From the NCBI RefSeq assembly GCF_013179515.1, contig NZ_JABMCN010000024.1, forward strand, positions 1 through 32,461: a stretch of DNA of 32,461 nucleotides, given 5' to 3'. This document shows, one piece after another, positions 15,698-23,970 of the stretch. The position numbers and the translations under genes are program-made. Numbering within the stretch: position 1 is the stretch's first letter; each line of letters starts with the position of its first letter. This DNA comes from Pseudomonas sp. CM27. GTDB taxonomy: Bacteria > Pseudomonadota > Gammaproteobacteria > Pseudomonadales > Pseudomonadaceae. The notes under the pieces are model-generated. The model did no database searches. It worked only from the letters and a program-made list of their open reading frames with translations, and had not been told where the DNA came from.

Positions 15698-17170
15698 ATG
15701 ATCGATTTATTCAGCGGACTGGATGCCTGGGTGTTGGTGAGCCTCCTGCTCGCCTTGACCTTCGTACTCGCCTTCGAGTTCATCAATGGCTTTCATGACA
15801 CCGCCAACGCGGTAGCTACCGTCATCTATACCAAAGCCATGCCACCGCACCTCGCCGTGTTCTTCTCCGGCGTGTTCAACTTCCTTGGCGTGCTGCTTGG
15901 CGGTGTGGGGGTGGCCTACGCCATCGTGCACCTTCTGCCGGTCGAGCTGCTGATCAATGTGAACACCGGACACGGCCTGGCCATGGTCTTCTCGTTGCTG
16001 GCCGCGGCCATCACCTGGAACCTGGGCACCTGGTACTTTGGTATCCCCGCCTCCAGCTCGCACACGCTGATCGGCTCCATCCTCGGCGTCGGCCTGGCCA
16101 ACGCCCTGATCAACGACATCCCGCTGGGCGACGGCGTCAACTGGCAGAAGGCGATCGATATCGCCATGTCACTGGTGGTCTCGCCAATGGCCGGCTTTGC
16201 CGTTGCCGCCCTGGTGTTGCTCGGCCTGAAGTGGTGGCGCCCGCTGTCGAAGATGCATAAAACCCCCGAGCAGCGCCGCAAGCTCGATGACAAGAAGCAC
16301 CCGCCGTTCTGGAACCGCATGGTGCTGGTGGTTTCGGCCATGGGCGTGAGCTTCGTGCACGGCTCCAACGATGGCCAGAAAGGCATTGGCCTGATCATGC
16401 TGGTGCTGATCGGTATCGTGCCGGCCAAGTTCGTGCTCGACCTGAACAGCACGACCTACCAGATCGAGCGTACCCGCGACGCCACGCTGCACATGAGCCA
16501 GTTCTACCAGCGCAACGCCAGCACGCTGGGCGAGTTCCTGGCACTGGGCAAGGCCAAGTCCAGCGACCTGCCAGAGCAGTTCAGCTGCAACCCGCAGCAG
16601 ACCGAGCCGACCATCGCCGCGCTGCAGTCCTCGCTGCAGGGCGTGACCGACTACCACAGCCTGGATGCCGACAAGCGCGTCGAAGTACGCCGCTACCTGT
16701 TGTGCCTGGATGACACGGCGAAGAAGGTTGGCAAACTGCCTGGCCTGGACGCCCGTGAAAAGGCCGACCTGGAAAAACTGCGCAAAGACCTGACCGCTAC
16801 CACCGAATACGCCCCGTTCTGGGTGATCGTGGCCGTTGCCCTGGCCCTGGGCCTGGGCACAATGGTCGGCTGGAAGCGCGTCGTGCTGACCGTTGGCGAG
16901 AAAATCGGCAAGCAGGGCATGACCTACGCCCAGGGCATGTCGGCACAGATCACTGCCGCCTGCGCCATCGGCATGGCCAACGTGTTCGCGCTGCCGGTAT
17001 CGACCACCCACGTGCTGTCGTCCGGCGTTGCCGGCACCATGGTTGCCAACAAGAGCGGTCTGCAAGGCGGCACCGTGAAGACCATCCTGCTGGCCTGGAT
17101 ACTGACGCTGCCCGCATCGATGGGCCTGGCGGCCGGCCTGTTCTGGCTGGCGTCCAAAGCCATTGGCTGA
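15698..17170 (+). CDS. pit: Low-affinity inorganic phosphate transporter (PitA family)
   Basis: A 490-residue inner-membrane transporter that imports metal-phosphate by proton symport. The two inverted PHO4 repeats are plain. The first has GFHDTANA (31-38) and GIPASSSHTLIGSILGVG. The second has SFVHGSNDGQKGIG and LPVSTTHVLSSGVAGTMV. About ten hydrophobic helices and a long cytoplasmic loop in the middle (roughly 255-370) are visible, as usual for PitA. No clear Shine-Dalgarno precedes the ATG. It is a single-gene unit closed by a terminator. The symbol is generic; pitA would also fit. Confidence 0.94.
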   Translation: MIDLFSGLDAWVLVSLLLALTFVLAFEFINGFHDTANAVATVIYTKAMPPHLAVFFSGVFNFLGVLLGGVGVAYAIVHLLPVELLINVNTGHGLAMVFSLLAAAITWNLGTWYFGIPASSSHTLIGSILGVGLANALINDIPLGDGVNWQKAIDIAMSLVVSPMAGFAVAALVLLGLKWWRPLSKMHKTPEQRRKLDDKKHPPFWNRMVLVVSAMGVSFVHGSNDGQKGIGLIMLVLIGIVPAKFVLDLNSTTYQIERTRDATLHMSQFYQRNASTLGEFLALGKAKSSDLPEQFSCNPQQTEPTIAALQSSLQGVTDYHSLDADKRVEVRRYLLCLDDTAKKVGKLPGLDAREKADLEKLRKDLTATTEYAPFWVIVAVALALGLGTMVGWKRVVLTVGEKIGKQGMTYAQGMSAQITAACAIGMANVFALPVSTTHVLSSGVAGTMVANKSGLQGGTVKTILLAWILTLPASMGLAAGLFWLASKAIG

Positions 17171-17189
17171 GTGATGCAGCAATAGATCA

Positions 17190-17211
17190 AGGCGCCTTCG
17201 GGCGCCTTTTT
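17190..17211 (+). terminator. Rho-independent terminator of pit
   Basis: AGGCGCC-TTCG-GGCGCCT followed by TTTT, beginning 20 bases after the stop. The UUCG-type tetraloop and T-run are typical. Confidence 0.92.
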
Positions 17212-17246
17212 CATGCTCGCTGGTCCTGTTAAGAGGCATAGGCAAA

Positions 17247-18722
17247 CTAGCGCTTCTTGCCCCCCAACAATGACCCCATCAAACCGCGCACCAACTGCCG
17301 GCCCAACTGGTTGGCCGCCTGGCGCACTGCCGACTTGATCGCCTGCCCCGCCGCCCCCTGCAGAAACTCGCCGGCCTTGTCGGCAAAGCTCTCTTCATCA
17401 GCCTTGGGCTGCGGCGCCGGCTCCACTGCCTCGCCCTTGCGCTGGGTCAGCATTTCATAGGCCGATTCACGGTCCACTGGTTTGTCATAACGCCCCGCCA
17501 GCGGCGAAGCGGCAATCAGCGCACTGCGCTCGGTTGCACTCAACGGCCCGATCCGCGACTGCGGCGGTGCTATCAGCACACGCTGCACCATGGCCGGCGT
17601 GCCCTTCTCTTCCAGCGTACCTACCAGCGCCTCACCGATCCCCAGCTCGGTCAGCACCGCCAGGGTGTCGAGCGCCGGGTTGGGGCGGAAGCCATCGGCC
17701 ACCGCCCGCAGGGATTTCTGTTCCTTGGCAGTAAACGCCCGCAAGCCGTGCTGGATACGTAACCCCAACTGGGCCAGCACCGCATCCGGCAAGTCCCCCG
17801 GCGACTGGGTGACGAAGTACACCCCCACCCCCTTGGAACGGATCAGCCGTACCACCTGCTCCAGACGCTCCTGCAACGCCTTGGGCGTACCGTTGAACAG
17901 CAAGTGCGCTTCATCGAAGAACAACGCCAGCACCGGTTTGTCGGCGTCGCCGCGCTCGGGCAACTGCTCGAACAACTCGGCCAGCAGCCACAACAGGAAG
18001 GTCGCATAGACCTTGGGCGCCTCATGCACCAGCCGGCTGGCATCCAGCAAGTGGATGCGACCACGGCCGTCCGCGTCCGGTCGCAGCAGGTCCTCCAGTT
18101 GCAACGCCGGTTCGCCGAACAAAGCCTCGGCCCCTTGCTGCTCCAGAGTTGCCAGGCGGCGCAACAAGGCCTGGGTAGACCCCGAAGTCATCAGCGCGCT
18201 GTCTTCGCCAAGCATTTGCGGGTTGTCTTTCAGGTGCGCGAGCAGCGCTTTGAGGTCCTTGAGGTCGAGCAGTAGCAAGCCTTCGCGGTCGGCCACCTTG
18301 AATGCCGCATACAGCGCCGCCTGCTGGCTGTCTGTCAGCTCCAGCAAGTTGCCCAGCAACAGCGGCCCCATTTCACTGAGGGTGGTGCGCAGCGGGTGGC
18401 CGGACTGCCCGGCGATATCCCACAAGCTTACCGGGTACGCGCGGGGCGTATGCCCCAGCCAGGGCATGCCGGCAATGCGCTCTGCTACCTTGCCCTGCGG
18501 CGCACCGCTTGCCCCCAGGCCGCAAAGGTCGCCTTTGACGTCAGCGGCGAACACCGCCACCCCGGCGTCGCTGAACACTTCCGCCAGGTGCTGCAGGGTA
18601 ACGGTCTTGCCAGTACCCGTCGCACCCGCTACCAGACCGTGACGATTGGCCAGCCGCATGGCTTGCCCGACGGGTTGGCCTTCCGGGCCTGCACCTACAA
18701 CGATGGTCGAAGATTCCGACAT
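17247..18722 (-). CDS. HerA-like P-loop ATPase, DUF853 (YjgR family)
   Basis: A 491-residue P-loop ATPase of the HerA/FtsK-like clade, homologous to E. coli YjgR, whose cellular role is not established. Walker A is GATGTGKT (33-40), and Walker B is in VLALFFDEAHLLF. Other family blocks are VFAADVKGDLCGLG (just after Walker A) and YFVTQSPGDLPDAVLAQLG, a sensor/arginine-finger region. The C-terminus is a basic, Gly-rich amphipathic tail (GQAIKSAVRQAANQLGRQLVRG), perhaps membrane-associated. The ATG at 18722 starts the conserved N-terminal strand; AGAGG lies about 10 bases upstream. It is divergent from the chemoreceptor gene. Confidence 0.92.
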   Translation of the reverse strand: MSESSTIVVGAGPEGQPVGQAMRLANRHGLVAGATGTGKTVTLQHLAEVFSDAGVAVFAADVKGDLCGLGASGAPQGKVAERIAGMPWLGHTPRAYPVSLWDIAGQSGHPLRTTLSEMGPLLLGNLLELTDSQQAALYAAFKVADREGLLLLDLKDLKALLAHLKDNPQMLGEDSALMTSGSTQALLRRLATLEQQGAEALFGEPALQLEDLLRPDADGRGRIHLLDASRLVHEAPKVYATFLLWLLAELFEQLPERGDADKPVLALFFDEAHLLFNGTPKALQERLEQVVRLIRSKGVGVYFVTQSPGDLPDAVLAQLGLRIQHGLRAFTAKEQKSLRAVADGFRPNPALDTLAVLTELGIGEALVGTLEEKGTPAMVQRVLIAPPQSRIGPLSATERSALIAASPLAGRYDKPVDRESAYEMLTQRKGEAVEPAPQPKADEESFADKAGEFLQGAAGQAIKSAVRQAANQLGRQLVRGLMGSLLGGKKR

Positions 18723-18738
18723 CTCTTTAATCCTCTGC

Positions 18739-18766
18739 TCAAGCTTTGGCTTAATTCGGCCGATAC
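18739..18766 (+). promoter_or_regulatory. FliA (sigma-28) promoter of chemoreceptor gene
   Basis: TCAAG (18739-18743), 15 bases, then GCCGATAC (18759-18766) fits the flagellar sigma-28 consensus (TAAA-N15-GCCGATAA; Pseudomonas TCAAG/GCCGATA). It lies 127 bases before the chemoreceptor ATG. Confidence 0.72.
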
Positions 18767-18892
18767 CCGTGGGTGATATTCGCCTTACATAGAGAGGAAC
18801 AACCGAAAAGGGACTTTTCGGCATGTTGCACGGCCTTGCCGCTCCACTCGTGCGAACGCCTGATATAAAACCTTAGCGGAACCGATTACGCC

Positions 18893-20767
18893 ATGAACAA
18901 AAGCCTTCGTTTCAGCCACAAGATTCTTTTCGCAGCATCACTGATCGTGATACTCGCCTTCAGCCTGTTCACCCTCTACAACGATTACCTCCAGCGTAAT
19001 GCGATCCGCGAGGACCTGGAAAACTATCTGGCTGAAATGGGCGCCTCCACTTCGACCAACATCCGCAACCTGTTCGAAGGCCGTATCAAACTGGTGGAGA
19101 ACCTGGCGCAGAACATTGCCCAGGACCCGGCCAATGCGGAAAACCTGATGGGCCAGAATGCGCTGATTTCCAGCTTCCTTACTGTATACCTGGGCAAGGT
19201 CGACGGCGGCTTCAGCGTGCGCCCGGATACGAAAATGCCCGACGGCTACGACCCACGCCCGCGCCCCTGGTACAAGGACGGCATGAACGCCGCCGGCGCA
19301 ACCCTGACCGAGCCGTACATCGACATGACCACCAACAAGACGGTCATCGGCATCCTCAGCAAGGTGTCCAGCAGTGTCGGCGTGGTGGGTGGCGACCTGG
19401 CCCTGGACGGCCTGGTGCAGATCATCAACTCGCTGAACTTCGGCGGCATGGGCTACGCCTTCCTGGTCAACGACCAGGGCAAGATCCTGGTGCACCCGGA
19501 CCAAGACCTGGTGATGAAATCGCTCTCCGATCTGATCCCCCAGCACACCCCCCGATTGACCGGTGAGCTGACCGAAGTGCAGAGCGAGGGCCAGACCCGG
19601 CTGCTGACCTTCACCCCGATCACCGGGCTGCCGTCGGCCAACTGGTACATCGGCCTGTCGGTGGACAAGGACAAAGCCTTCGCGATGCTCAGCACCTTCC
19701 GCACCTCGGCAGTGATTGCCACGGTGGTGGCGGTGGTGATCATCATCGGCCTGCTTGGCCTGCTGATCCGCGTGCTGATGCAGCCGCTGCACACCATGAC
19801 CCGTGCCATGGAAGACATCGCCGAAGGCGAAGGCGACCTGACCAAGCGCCTGCGCATCCATAACCACGACGAGTTCGGCATCCTGGGCAGCGCCTTCAAC
19901 CGCTTTGTCGAGCGCATTCACAGCAGTATCCGTGAAGTGTCCTCGGCCACCGAGCAGGTCAACGAAGTGGCCCTGCGGGTGATGAGCGCCTCGAACTCGT
20001 CGATGACCAATTCCGATGAGCAATCCAACCGCACCAACAGCGTGGCCGCCGCGATCAACGAACTGGGCGCCGCCGCCCAGGAAATTGCCGGCAACGCCGC
20101 CCAGGCCTCGCAGCACGCAAGCTCGGCGCGGCTGCTGGCCGAAGAGGGCCAGCAGGTGGTAGAGCGCAATATTGCGGCGATGAACCGCCTGTCCGACCTG
20201 ATCGTCAGCTCCAGCGCGCACATCGAGACGCTGAACAACAAGACCGTCAACATTGGCCAGATCCTCGAAGTGATCACCAGCATCTCCCAGCAGACCAACC
20301 TGCTGGCGCTGAACGCCGCCATCGAAGCGGCCCGTGCCGGTGAAGCCGGCCGTGGCTTTGCGGTGGTTGCCGATGAAGTGCGCAACCTGGCACACCGCAC
20401 CCAGGAGTCGGCGCAGCAGGTGCAGACCATGATCGAAGAGCTGCAGGTTGGCGCTCGCGAGTCGGTCGAGACCATGGACCAGAGCCAGCGCCACAGCCAG
20501 GACAGCGTGCAGATCGCCAACCAGGCCGGCGAACGCCTGGACAGCGTCACTGTGCGCATCGGCGAGATCGACGGCATGAACCAGTCGGTGGCCACCGCCA
20601 CCGAAGAGCAGACCGCCGTGGTAGAAGCGATCAACATGGACATCAACGAAATCAACATGCTCAACCAGGAAGGCGTGGAGAACCTGCAGGCCACCCTGCG
20701 CGCGTGCACCGACCTGGAGCAGCAGGCTGGCCGGCTGAAGCAGCTGGTGGGCAGTTTCCGCATCTGA
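18893..20767 (+). CDS. mcpG: Methyl-accepting chemotaxis protein with dCache_1 sensor (McpG-like)
   Basis: A 624-residue transmembrane chemoreceptor. TM1 is about residues 11-31, the periplasmic double Cache sensor 32-270, TM2 271-293, HAMP about 294-347, and the cytoplasmic signalling hairpin runs to the end. Its tip holds [20 protein letters not shown] and [13 protein letters not shown], which contact CheA/CheW. The membrane-distal Cache module carries Y119, R124, W126, Y127, Y142 and D168, the amine/amino-acid-binding signature of dCache_1 receptors. No CheR-binding pentapeptide is present at the C-terminus (ends VGSFRI). Position next to the DUF853 and pit genes corresponds, from memory, to the GABA receptor McpG of P. 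putida KT2440. The ligand is therefore probably GABA, but this is by synteny. It lies behind a FliA-type promoter. Confidence 0.88.
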   Translation: MNKSLRFSHKILFAASLIVILAFSLFTLYNDYLQRNAIREDLENYLAEMGASTSTNIRNLFEGRIKLVENLAQNIAQDPANAENLMGQNALISSFLTVYLGKVDGGFSVRPDTKMPDGYDPRPRPWYKDGMNAAGATLTEPYIDMTTNKTVIGILSKVSSSVGVVGGDLALDGLVQIINSLNFGGMGYAFLVNDQGKILVHPDQDLVMKSLSDLIPQHTPRLTGELTEVQSEGQTRLLTFTPITGLPSANWYIGLSVDKDKAFAMLSTFRTSAVIATVVAVVIIIGLLGLLIRVLMQPLHTMTRAMEDIAEGEGDLTKRLRIHNHDEFGILGSAFNRFVERIHSSIREVSSATEQVNEVALRVMSASNSSMTNSDEQSNRTNSVAAAINELGAAAQEIAGNAAQASQHASSARLLAEEGQQVVERNIAAMNRLSDLIVSSSAHIETLNNKTVNIGQILEVITSISQQTNLLALNAAIEAARAGEAGRGFAVVADEVRNLAHRTQESAQQVQTMIEELQVGARESVETMDQSQRHSQDSVQIANQAGERLDSVTVRIGEIDGMNQSVATATEEQTAVVEAINMDINEINMLNQEGVENLQATLRACTDLEQQAGRLKQLVGSFRI

Positions 20768-20778
20768 CAGCGTCGCCT

Positions 20779-20808
20779 GCAGGGCTGGAGTTCTTGCTCC
20801 AGTCCTGC
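20779..20808 (+). terminator. Stem-loop after chemoreceptor gene
   Basis: GCAGG-g-CTGGAG / CTCCAG-t-CCTGC with a 6-base loop, 12 bases after the stop. The stem is strong, but there is no T-run, so termination is uncertain. Confidence 0.5.
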
Positions 20809-20923
20809 CACCCAACCCGATCGAACAAACTATCCTTCACACAGGTCAACTTTAAGGCGCGTCATCGCCGGCTCATAACCGCCGGATGACAGACCCGAAG
20901 ACGATCCCGGAGGGATGCTGATC

Positions 20924-22036
20924 GTGCACATTGCCGACATCACCATGTTCTACGCCCCCGCCAGCGGCGGCGTACGTACCTATCTTGATGCCAAACACCG
21001 CCGCCTCGATGCCATCCACGGCGTCCGCCACAGCCTGCTGATACCCGGTGCCAGTGCCCAGCACGGCGACGGTATCTACCAGGTACCTGCCCCTCCCCTG
21101 CCATTCGGCAAAGGCTACCGCTTCCCGCTGCGACTGGCGCCGTGGTGCAACACGCTGCGCACGCTCAAACCCGACCTGATCGAAGTCGGCGACCCCTACC
21201 TGACCGCCTGGGCAGCGCTCGAAGCCCGTCGCCAGCTCGACGTACCGGTGATCGGCTTCTACCATTCCGACCTGCCGCTGCTGGTCAGCAACCGCATGGG
21301 CAACTGGTTCACCCCCAATGTCGAAGCCTATGTCAGCAAACTGTATGGCAATTTCGACCGGGTGCTGGCCCCTAGCCAGGTAATGGCCGACAAACTTCGC
21401 CGCCTGGGGGTGCGCGACGTACATGTGCAACCCTTGGGCGTAGACCTGACCACTTTCAACCCCGAGCAACGCGACCCGCGGCTGCGCGCCGAACTGGGCA
21501 TTGCCGACACCAGCCGCTTGCTGATCTATGCCGGCCGCGGCTCGCGGGAAAAGAACCTGCCCGTGCTGCTCGACTGCATGCAGCAGCTGGGCCGCCCCTA
21601 TCACCTGCTGCTGGTAGGTTCGAATATGCCCGCCAACGTGCCGCGCAACGTCAGCGTGATCAACCGGTTCTGCCCGGCGCCAGAAGTGGCCAGGCTGATG
21701 GCCAGCGCCGACCTGCTGGTGCACGCTGGCGACCAGGAAACCTTCGGGCTGGTGATTCTCGAAGCGATGGCCAGCGCTACGCCGGTGGTGGCTGTCCGCG
21801 CCGGGGCTTTCAGTGAAATCGTCAACGAACAGTGCGGGCGCTTGTGTCGCCCCAACGATGGCCAGGCCATGGCGGCGGCCGTGCGCGAAGCGTTCGAGGC
21901 AGGCGTGCGAACCCTCGGCACCCAGGCGCGCAACCACGTGGAGCAACACTATTCCTGGGACAACGTGGTGGCCGGCCTGCTGCAGCACTACCAGGCCGTG
22001 CTTGGCCACCAGCCGCAGGTCCGCGCGCATGGCTGA
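20924..22036 (+). CDS. GT4-type glycosyltransferase (GT-B fold)
   Basis: A glycosyltransferase of about 370 residues. The N-terminal acceptor domain begins HIADITMFYAPASGGVRTYLDAK, with a Gly-rich loop, and the C-terminal nucleotide-sugar domain has YAGRGSREKNLPVLL and the EX7E motif of GT4 retaining enzymes (ETFGLVILE, Glu at about 272 and 280). FYHSDLPLLVSN resembles the mannosyltransferase/alpha-glycosyl transferase clade acting on lipid acceptors. The sugar and acceptor are not determinable. GTG at 20924 is preferred because GGAGGG ends 9 bases upstream; the ATG at 20915 directly abuts it. The stop overlaps the next start by 8 bases, so it is the first gene of a coupled three-gene operon. 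Confidence 0.88.
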   Translation: MHIADITMFYAPASGGVRTYLDAKHRRLDAIHGVRHSLLIPGASAQHGDGIYQVPAPPLPFGKGYRFPLRLAPWCNTLRTLKPDLIEVGDPYLTAWAALEARRQLDVPVIGFYHSDLPLLVSNRMGNWFTPNVEAYVSKLYGNFDRVLAPSQVMADKLRRLGVRDVHVQPLGVDLTTFNPEQRDPRLRAELGIADTSRLLIYAGRGSREKNLPVLLDCMQQLGRPYHLLLVGSNMPANVPRNVSVINRFCPAPEVARLMASADLLVHAGDQETFGLVILEAMASATPVVAVRAGAFSEIVNEQCGRLCRPNDGQAMAAAVREAFEAGVRTLGTQARNHVEQHYSWDNVVAGLLQHYQAVLGHQPQVRAHG

Positions 22037-22793
22037 GCCCATGCCGGGACCGCCCAGCCTGATGCTGGTGCTGCACGATGTCGCGCCGGAGACTTGGCCA
22101 GACTACCAACCGTTCGTACAGGCCATCGATGCCATCGGCGGCATCCCCATGACCTGGCTGGTGGTTCCGGACTTCCACCAGCGCAATCCCTTGCAGCGCT
22201 CGCCATCCTTCTGCCACCTGCTGGAACAACGCCTGGCCCAGGGCGACGAGTTGGCCCTGCATGGCTTTTATCATGCCGACAGCGGCCCACCACCGCGCAC
22301 GCCAGGCGAATACTTCATGCGCCGCATCTACACCCACGAAGGCGAGTTCTATGCCCTCGACCAGCAACAGGCCCTGCAGCGCCTGGAAGCTGGGCTGGCG
22401 CTGTTCAGCCAGCAGGGCTGGCCGGTAGCGGGCTTTGTCGCACCGGCCTGGCTGATGAGCGAAGGCACCCGCCAGGCTCTGCGCAGCCTGCCGCTGCGCT
22501 ACACCAGCACGCCGCAGCACCTGTACCGGCTGCCGGATTTCACTGCCATCGAAGCCCCGGGGCTGGTCTGGAGCGCCCGCAGCGCATGGCGTCGCGGTCT
22601 CTCGCGAGTGCTCTGCGACTGGCAATGCCGACGCTGGCGCGATGCCGACACCTTGCGCCTTGGCCTGCACCCGGTAGACATGCGCCACCGCACATCCCGC
22701 GAGTACTGGCTGAACACCGTGCAAACCTTGCTGGCCCAAGGCCGTCAACCACTGACCAAGTCGGCCTGGCTGGACAGCCGGGCCAACGCATGA
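22029..22793 (+). CDS. DUF2334 polysaccharide deacetylase-like protein
   Basis: A 254-residue protein of the DUF2334 branch of the carbohydrate esterase 4 (NodB-like) fold. Motifs are LMLVLHDVAPETW (His-Asp near residues 16-17), ELALHGFYHADSG (His-x3-His type metal site), FVAPAWLMS, and RLGLHPVDM near the end. These would support metal-dependent deacetylation of an amino sugar or related glycan. No signal peptide is visible, so it is cytoplasmic or membrane-face. It overlaps the glycosyltransferase by 8 bases and the downstream gene by 4 bases (ATGA), which implies tight co-expression in one pathway. Confidence 0.88.
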   Translation: MAEPMPGPPSLMLVLHDVAPETWPDYQPFVQAIDAIGGIPMTWLVVPDFHQRNPLQRSPSFCHLLEQRLAQGDELALHGFYHADSGPPPRTPGEYFMRRIYTHEGEFYALDQQQALQRLEAGLALFSQQGWPVAGFVAPAWLMSEGTRQALRSLPLRYTSTPQHLYRLPDFTAIEAPGLVWSARSAWRRGLSRVLCDWQCRRWRDADTLRLGLHPVDMRHRTSREYWLNTVQTLLAQGRQPLTKSAWLDSRANA

Positions 22794-23782
22794 ACCGCCT
22801 GGCCTGGCTCGGCCTGGCATTGCTTGGCGCGGTGCTGGTGCCAACCTTGCTCGGCGGCAGCGAACTGCTGCCGAGGCTGCAGCGCTTCGACCCGACACTG
22901 CTGCTGACCCTGCTGGGCATGATCCTGCTGTGCTGGGTGATCAATGCCATCCGTCTGCGCCTGCTGCTCGGCCAGCATGGCGCACGGCTGGGGCCCTTGC
23001 GCAGCCTGGGCGTGGTGATGGCCACCGAGTTCGCGATCTGCACCACGCCCGGTGGCAGCGGCGGGCCGTTGACCTTGATGGCCCTGCTATCACGCGACCG
23101 CATACGCCCGGCGCACAGCGGTGCAGTGTTCGCCATGGACCAGTTGAACGACCTGGTGTTCTTCTTCTGCGCGATGCTGGCGATTGCTGGCTACGCGCTG
23201 TTTCACAGCCTGGGGCGTAGCCAGCAGAGCATGCTGCTGGGCAGTGCATTGATGTTGTGCACGGCGCTGGCCGGGTTGATCGGGCTATTGCGCTACCGGC
23301 GCACGGTGATGCGCGTCAACGGCAGGCTGCTGCAGCGCCTGGGCGTAAGCCGACAGCGCCAACGCCGCTGGGCGCGCAAAGTACTGCACTTCATTGATGC
23401 GCTGGCGCAGACCTGGCGCCTGCCCAAGCGCACGCTGACCCTGGTGTTCACCCTGACCTGCGCACACTGGAGCCTGCGCTACAGCGTGTTGTACCTGGTG
23501 TTGCGGGGGCTGGGCGTGGACCTGGCGTGGATCCCCAGCTTCCTGGTGCAGATGCTCTCGCTCAGTGCAGGGCAGTTCAGCCTGCTACCGGGAGGGGCCG
23601 GTGCCGCCGAGCTGACTTCGGCCAGCCTGCTGACGCCACTGGTGGGCAGTTCGACCGCGGCTGCGGCGATCCTGATATGGCGGGCGGTTACCTACTACTT
23701 CTACCTGCTGGCGGGTGGGCCGGTGTTTGTGTGCCTGCTGGCGCGTCCGTTGCTGGAGCGCTGGCGGCGCCAGGCGGGTTGA
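22790..23782 (+). CDS. Flippase-like integral membrane protein (LPG synthase TM / UPF0104 family)
   Basis: A 330-residue polytopic membrane protein with about eight to nine hydrophobic helices. Family-like segments are WVINAIRLRLLLG, EFAICTTPGGSGGPLTLMALL (with the typical P-G-G loop), and LSAGQFSLLPGGAGAAELTSASLL near the C-terminus. The fold is shared with the flippase half of lysylphosphatidylglycerol synthase MprF and related glycolipid transport proteins. No C-terminal synthase domain is present. It starts in the DUF2334 stop (ATGA). The last 95 bases overlap the antisense small gene. It probably moves the lipid-linked product of the two upstream enzymes across the inner membrane. Confidence 0.85.
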   Translation: MNRLAWLGLALLGAVLVPTLLGGSELLPRLQRFDPTLLLTLLGMILLCWVINAIRLRLLLGQHGARLGPLRSLGVVMATEFAICTTPGGSGGPLTLMALLSRDRIRPAHSGAVFAMDQLNDLVFFFCAMLAIAGYALFHSLGRSQQSMLLGSALMLCTALAGLIGLLRYRRTVMRVNGRLLQRLGVSRQRQRRWARKVLHFIDALAQTWRLPKRTLTLVFTLTCAHWSLRYSVLYLVLRGLGVDLAWIPSFLVQMLSLSAGQFSLLPGGAGAAELTSASLLTPLVGSSTAAAAILIWRAVTYYFYLLAGGPVFVCLLARPLLERWRRQAG

Positions 23783-23921
23783 GCTGCTGCCAGAGTTCGA
23801 CAGCGCCCGGGAAATCGGTACCGTCGGTGTCGGCCAGGGCTTCAGGGTCGAAACGGGCCAGGCAGCCTTCGCCGAGCGTAGGTGGGGGTGAAGCGGTGGG
23901 TTGGTTGCGCTGTCCGGGCAT
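23688..23921 (-). CDS. Small hypothetical protein downstream of purU
   Basis: A 77-residue small protein, not recognised. It starts MPGQRNQPTASPPPTLGEG, continues LARFDPEALADTDGTDFPGAVELWQQL with a short acidic helix, and ends in a Pro/Ala-rich tail. GGGAGA lies 5-7 bases before the ATG at 23921, a good ribosome-binding site. It starts 49 bases after the purU stop on the same strand, separated by a hairpin. The 3' 95 bases are antisense to the end of the flippase-like gene, so the Pro/Ala-rich tail may simply mirror that coding sequence. Whether the full length is translated is uncertain. Confidence 0.5.
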   Translation of the reverse strand: MPGQRNQPTASPPPTLGEGCLARFDPEALADTDGTDFPGAVELWQQLNPPGAASAPATDAPAGTQTPAHPPAGRSSR

Positions 23922-23944
23922 TGGTGTCTCCCTCAGATGTGCTG

Positions 23945-23963
23945 GGGGGCGCTTTGCGCCCCC
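23945..23963 (-). terminator. GC-rich hairpin after purU
   Basis: GGGGGCGC-TTT-GCGCCCCC, an 8-bp perfect stem between purU (stop 23971) and the small gene. No T-run follows in the minus direction, so it may attenuate rather than end transcription. Confidence 0.45.
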
Positions 23964-23970
23964 TGCGCAA

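Noticed and set aside
18938-20815. 625-codon open frame antisense to the chemoreceptor gene
   Set aside because: Shadow of the real gene; the sense protein has unmistakable MCP motifs, and the antisense reading is rich in His/Gly with no domain.
20915-20923. ATG at 20915 as glycosyltransferase start
   Set aside because: The GGAGGG Shine-Dalgarno directly abuts this ATG, leaving no spacer; the GTG at 20924 has a 9-base spacer. The difference is only 3 residues.
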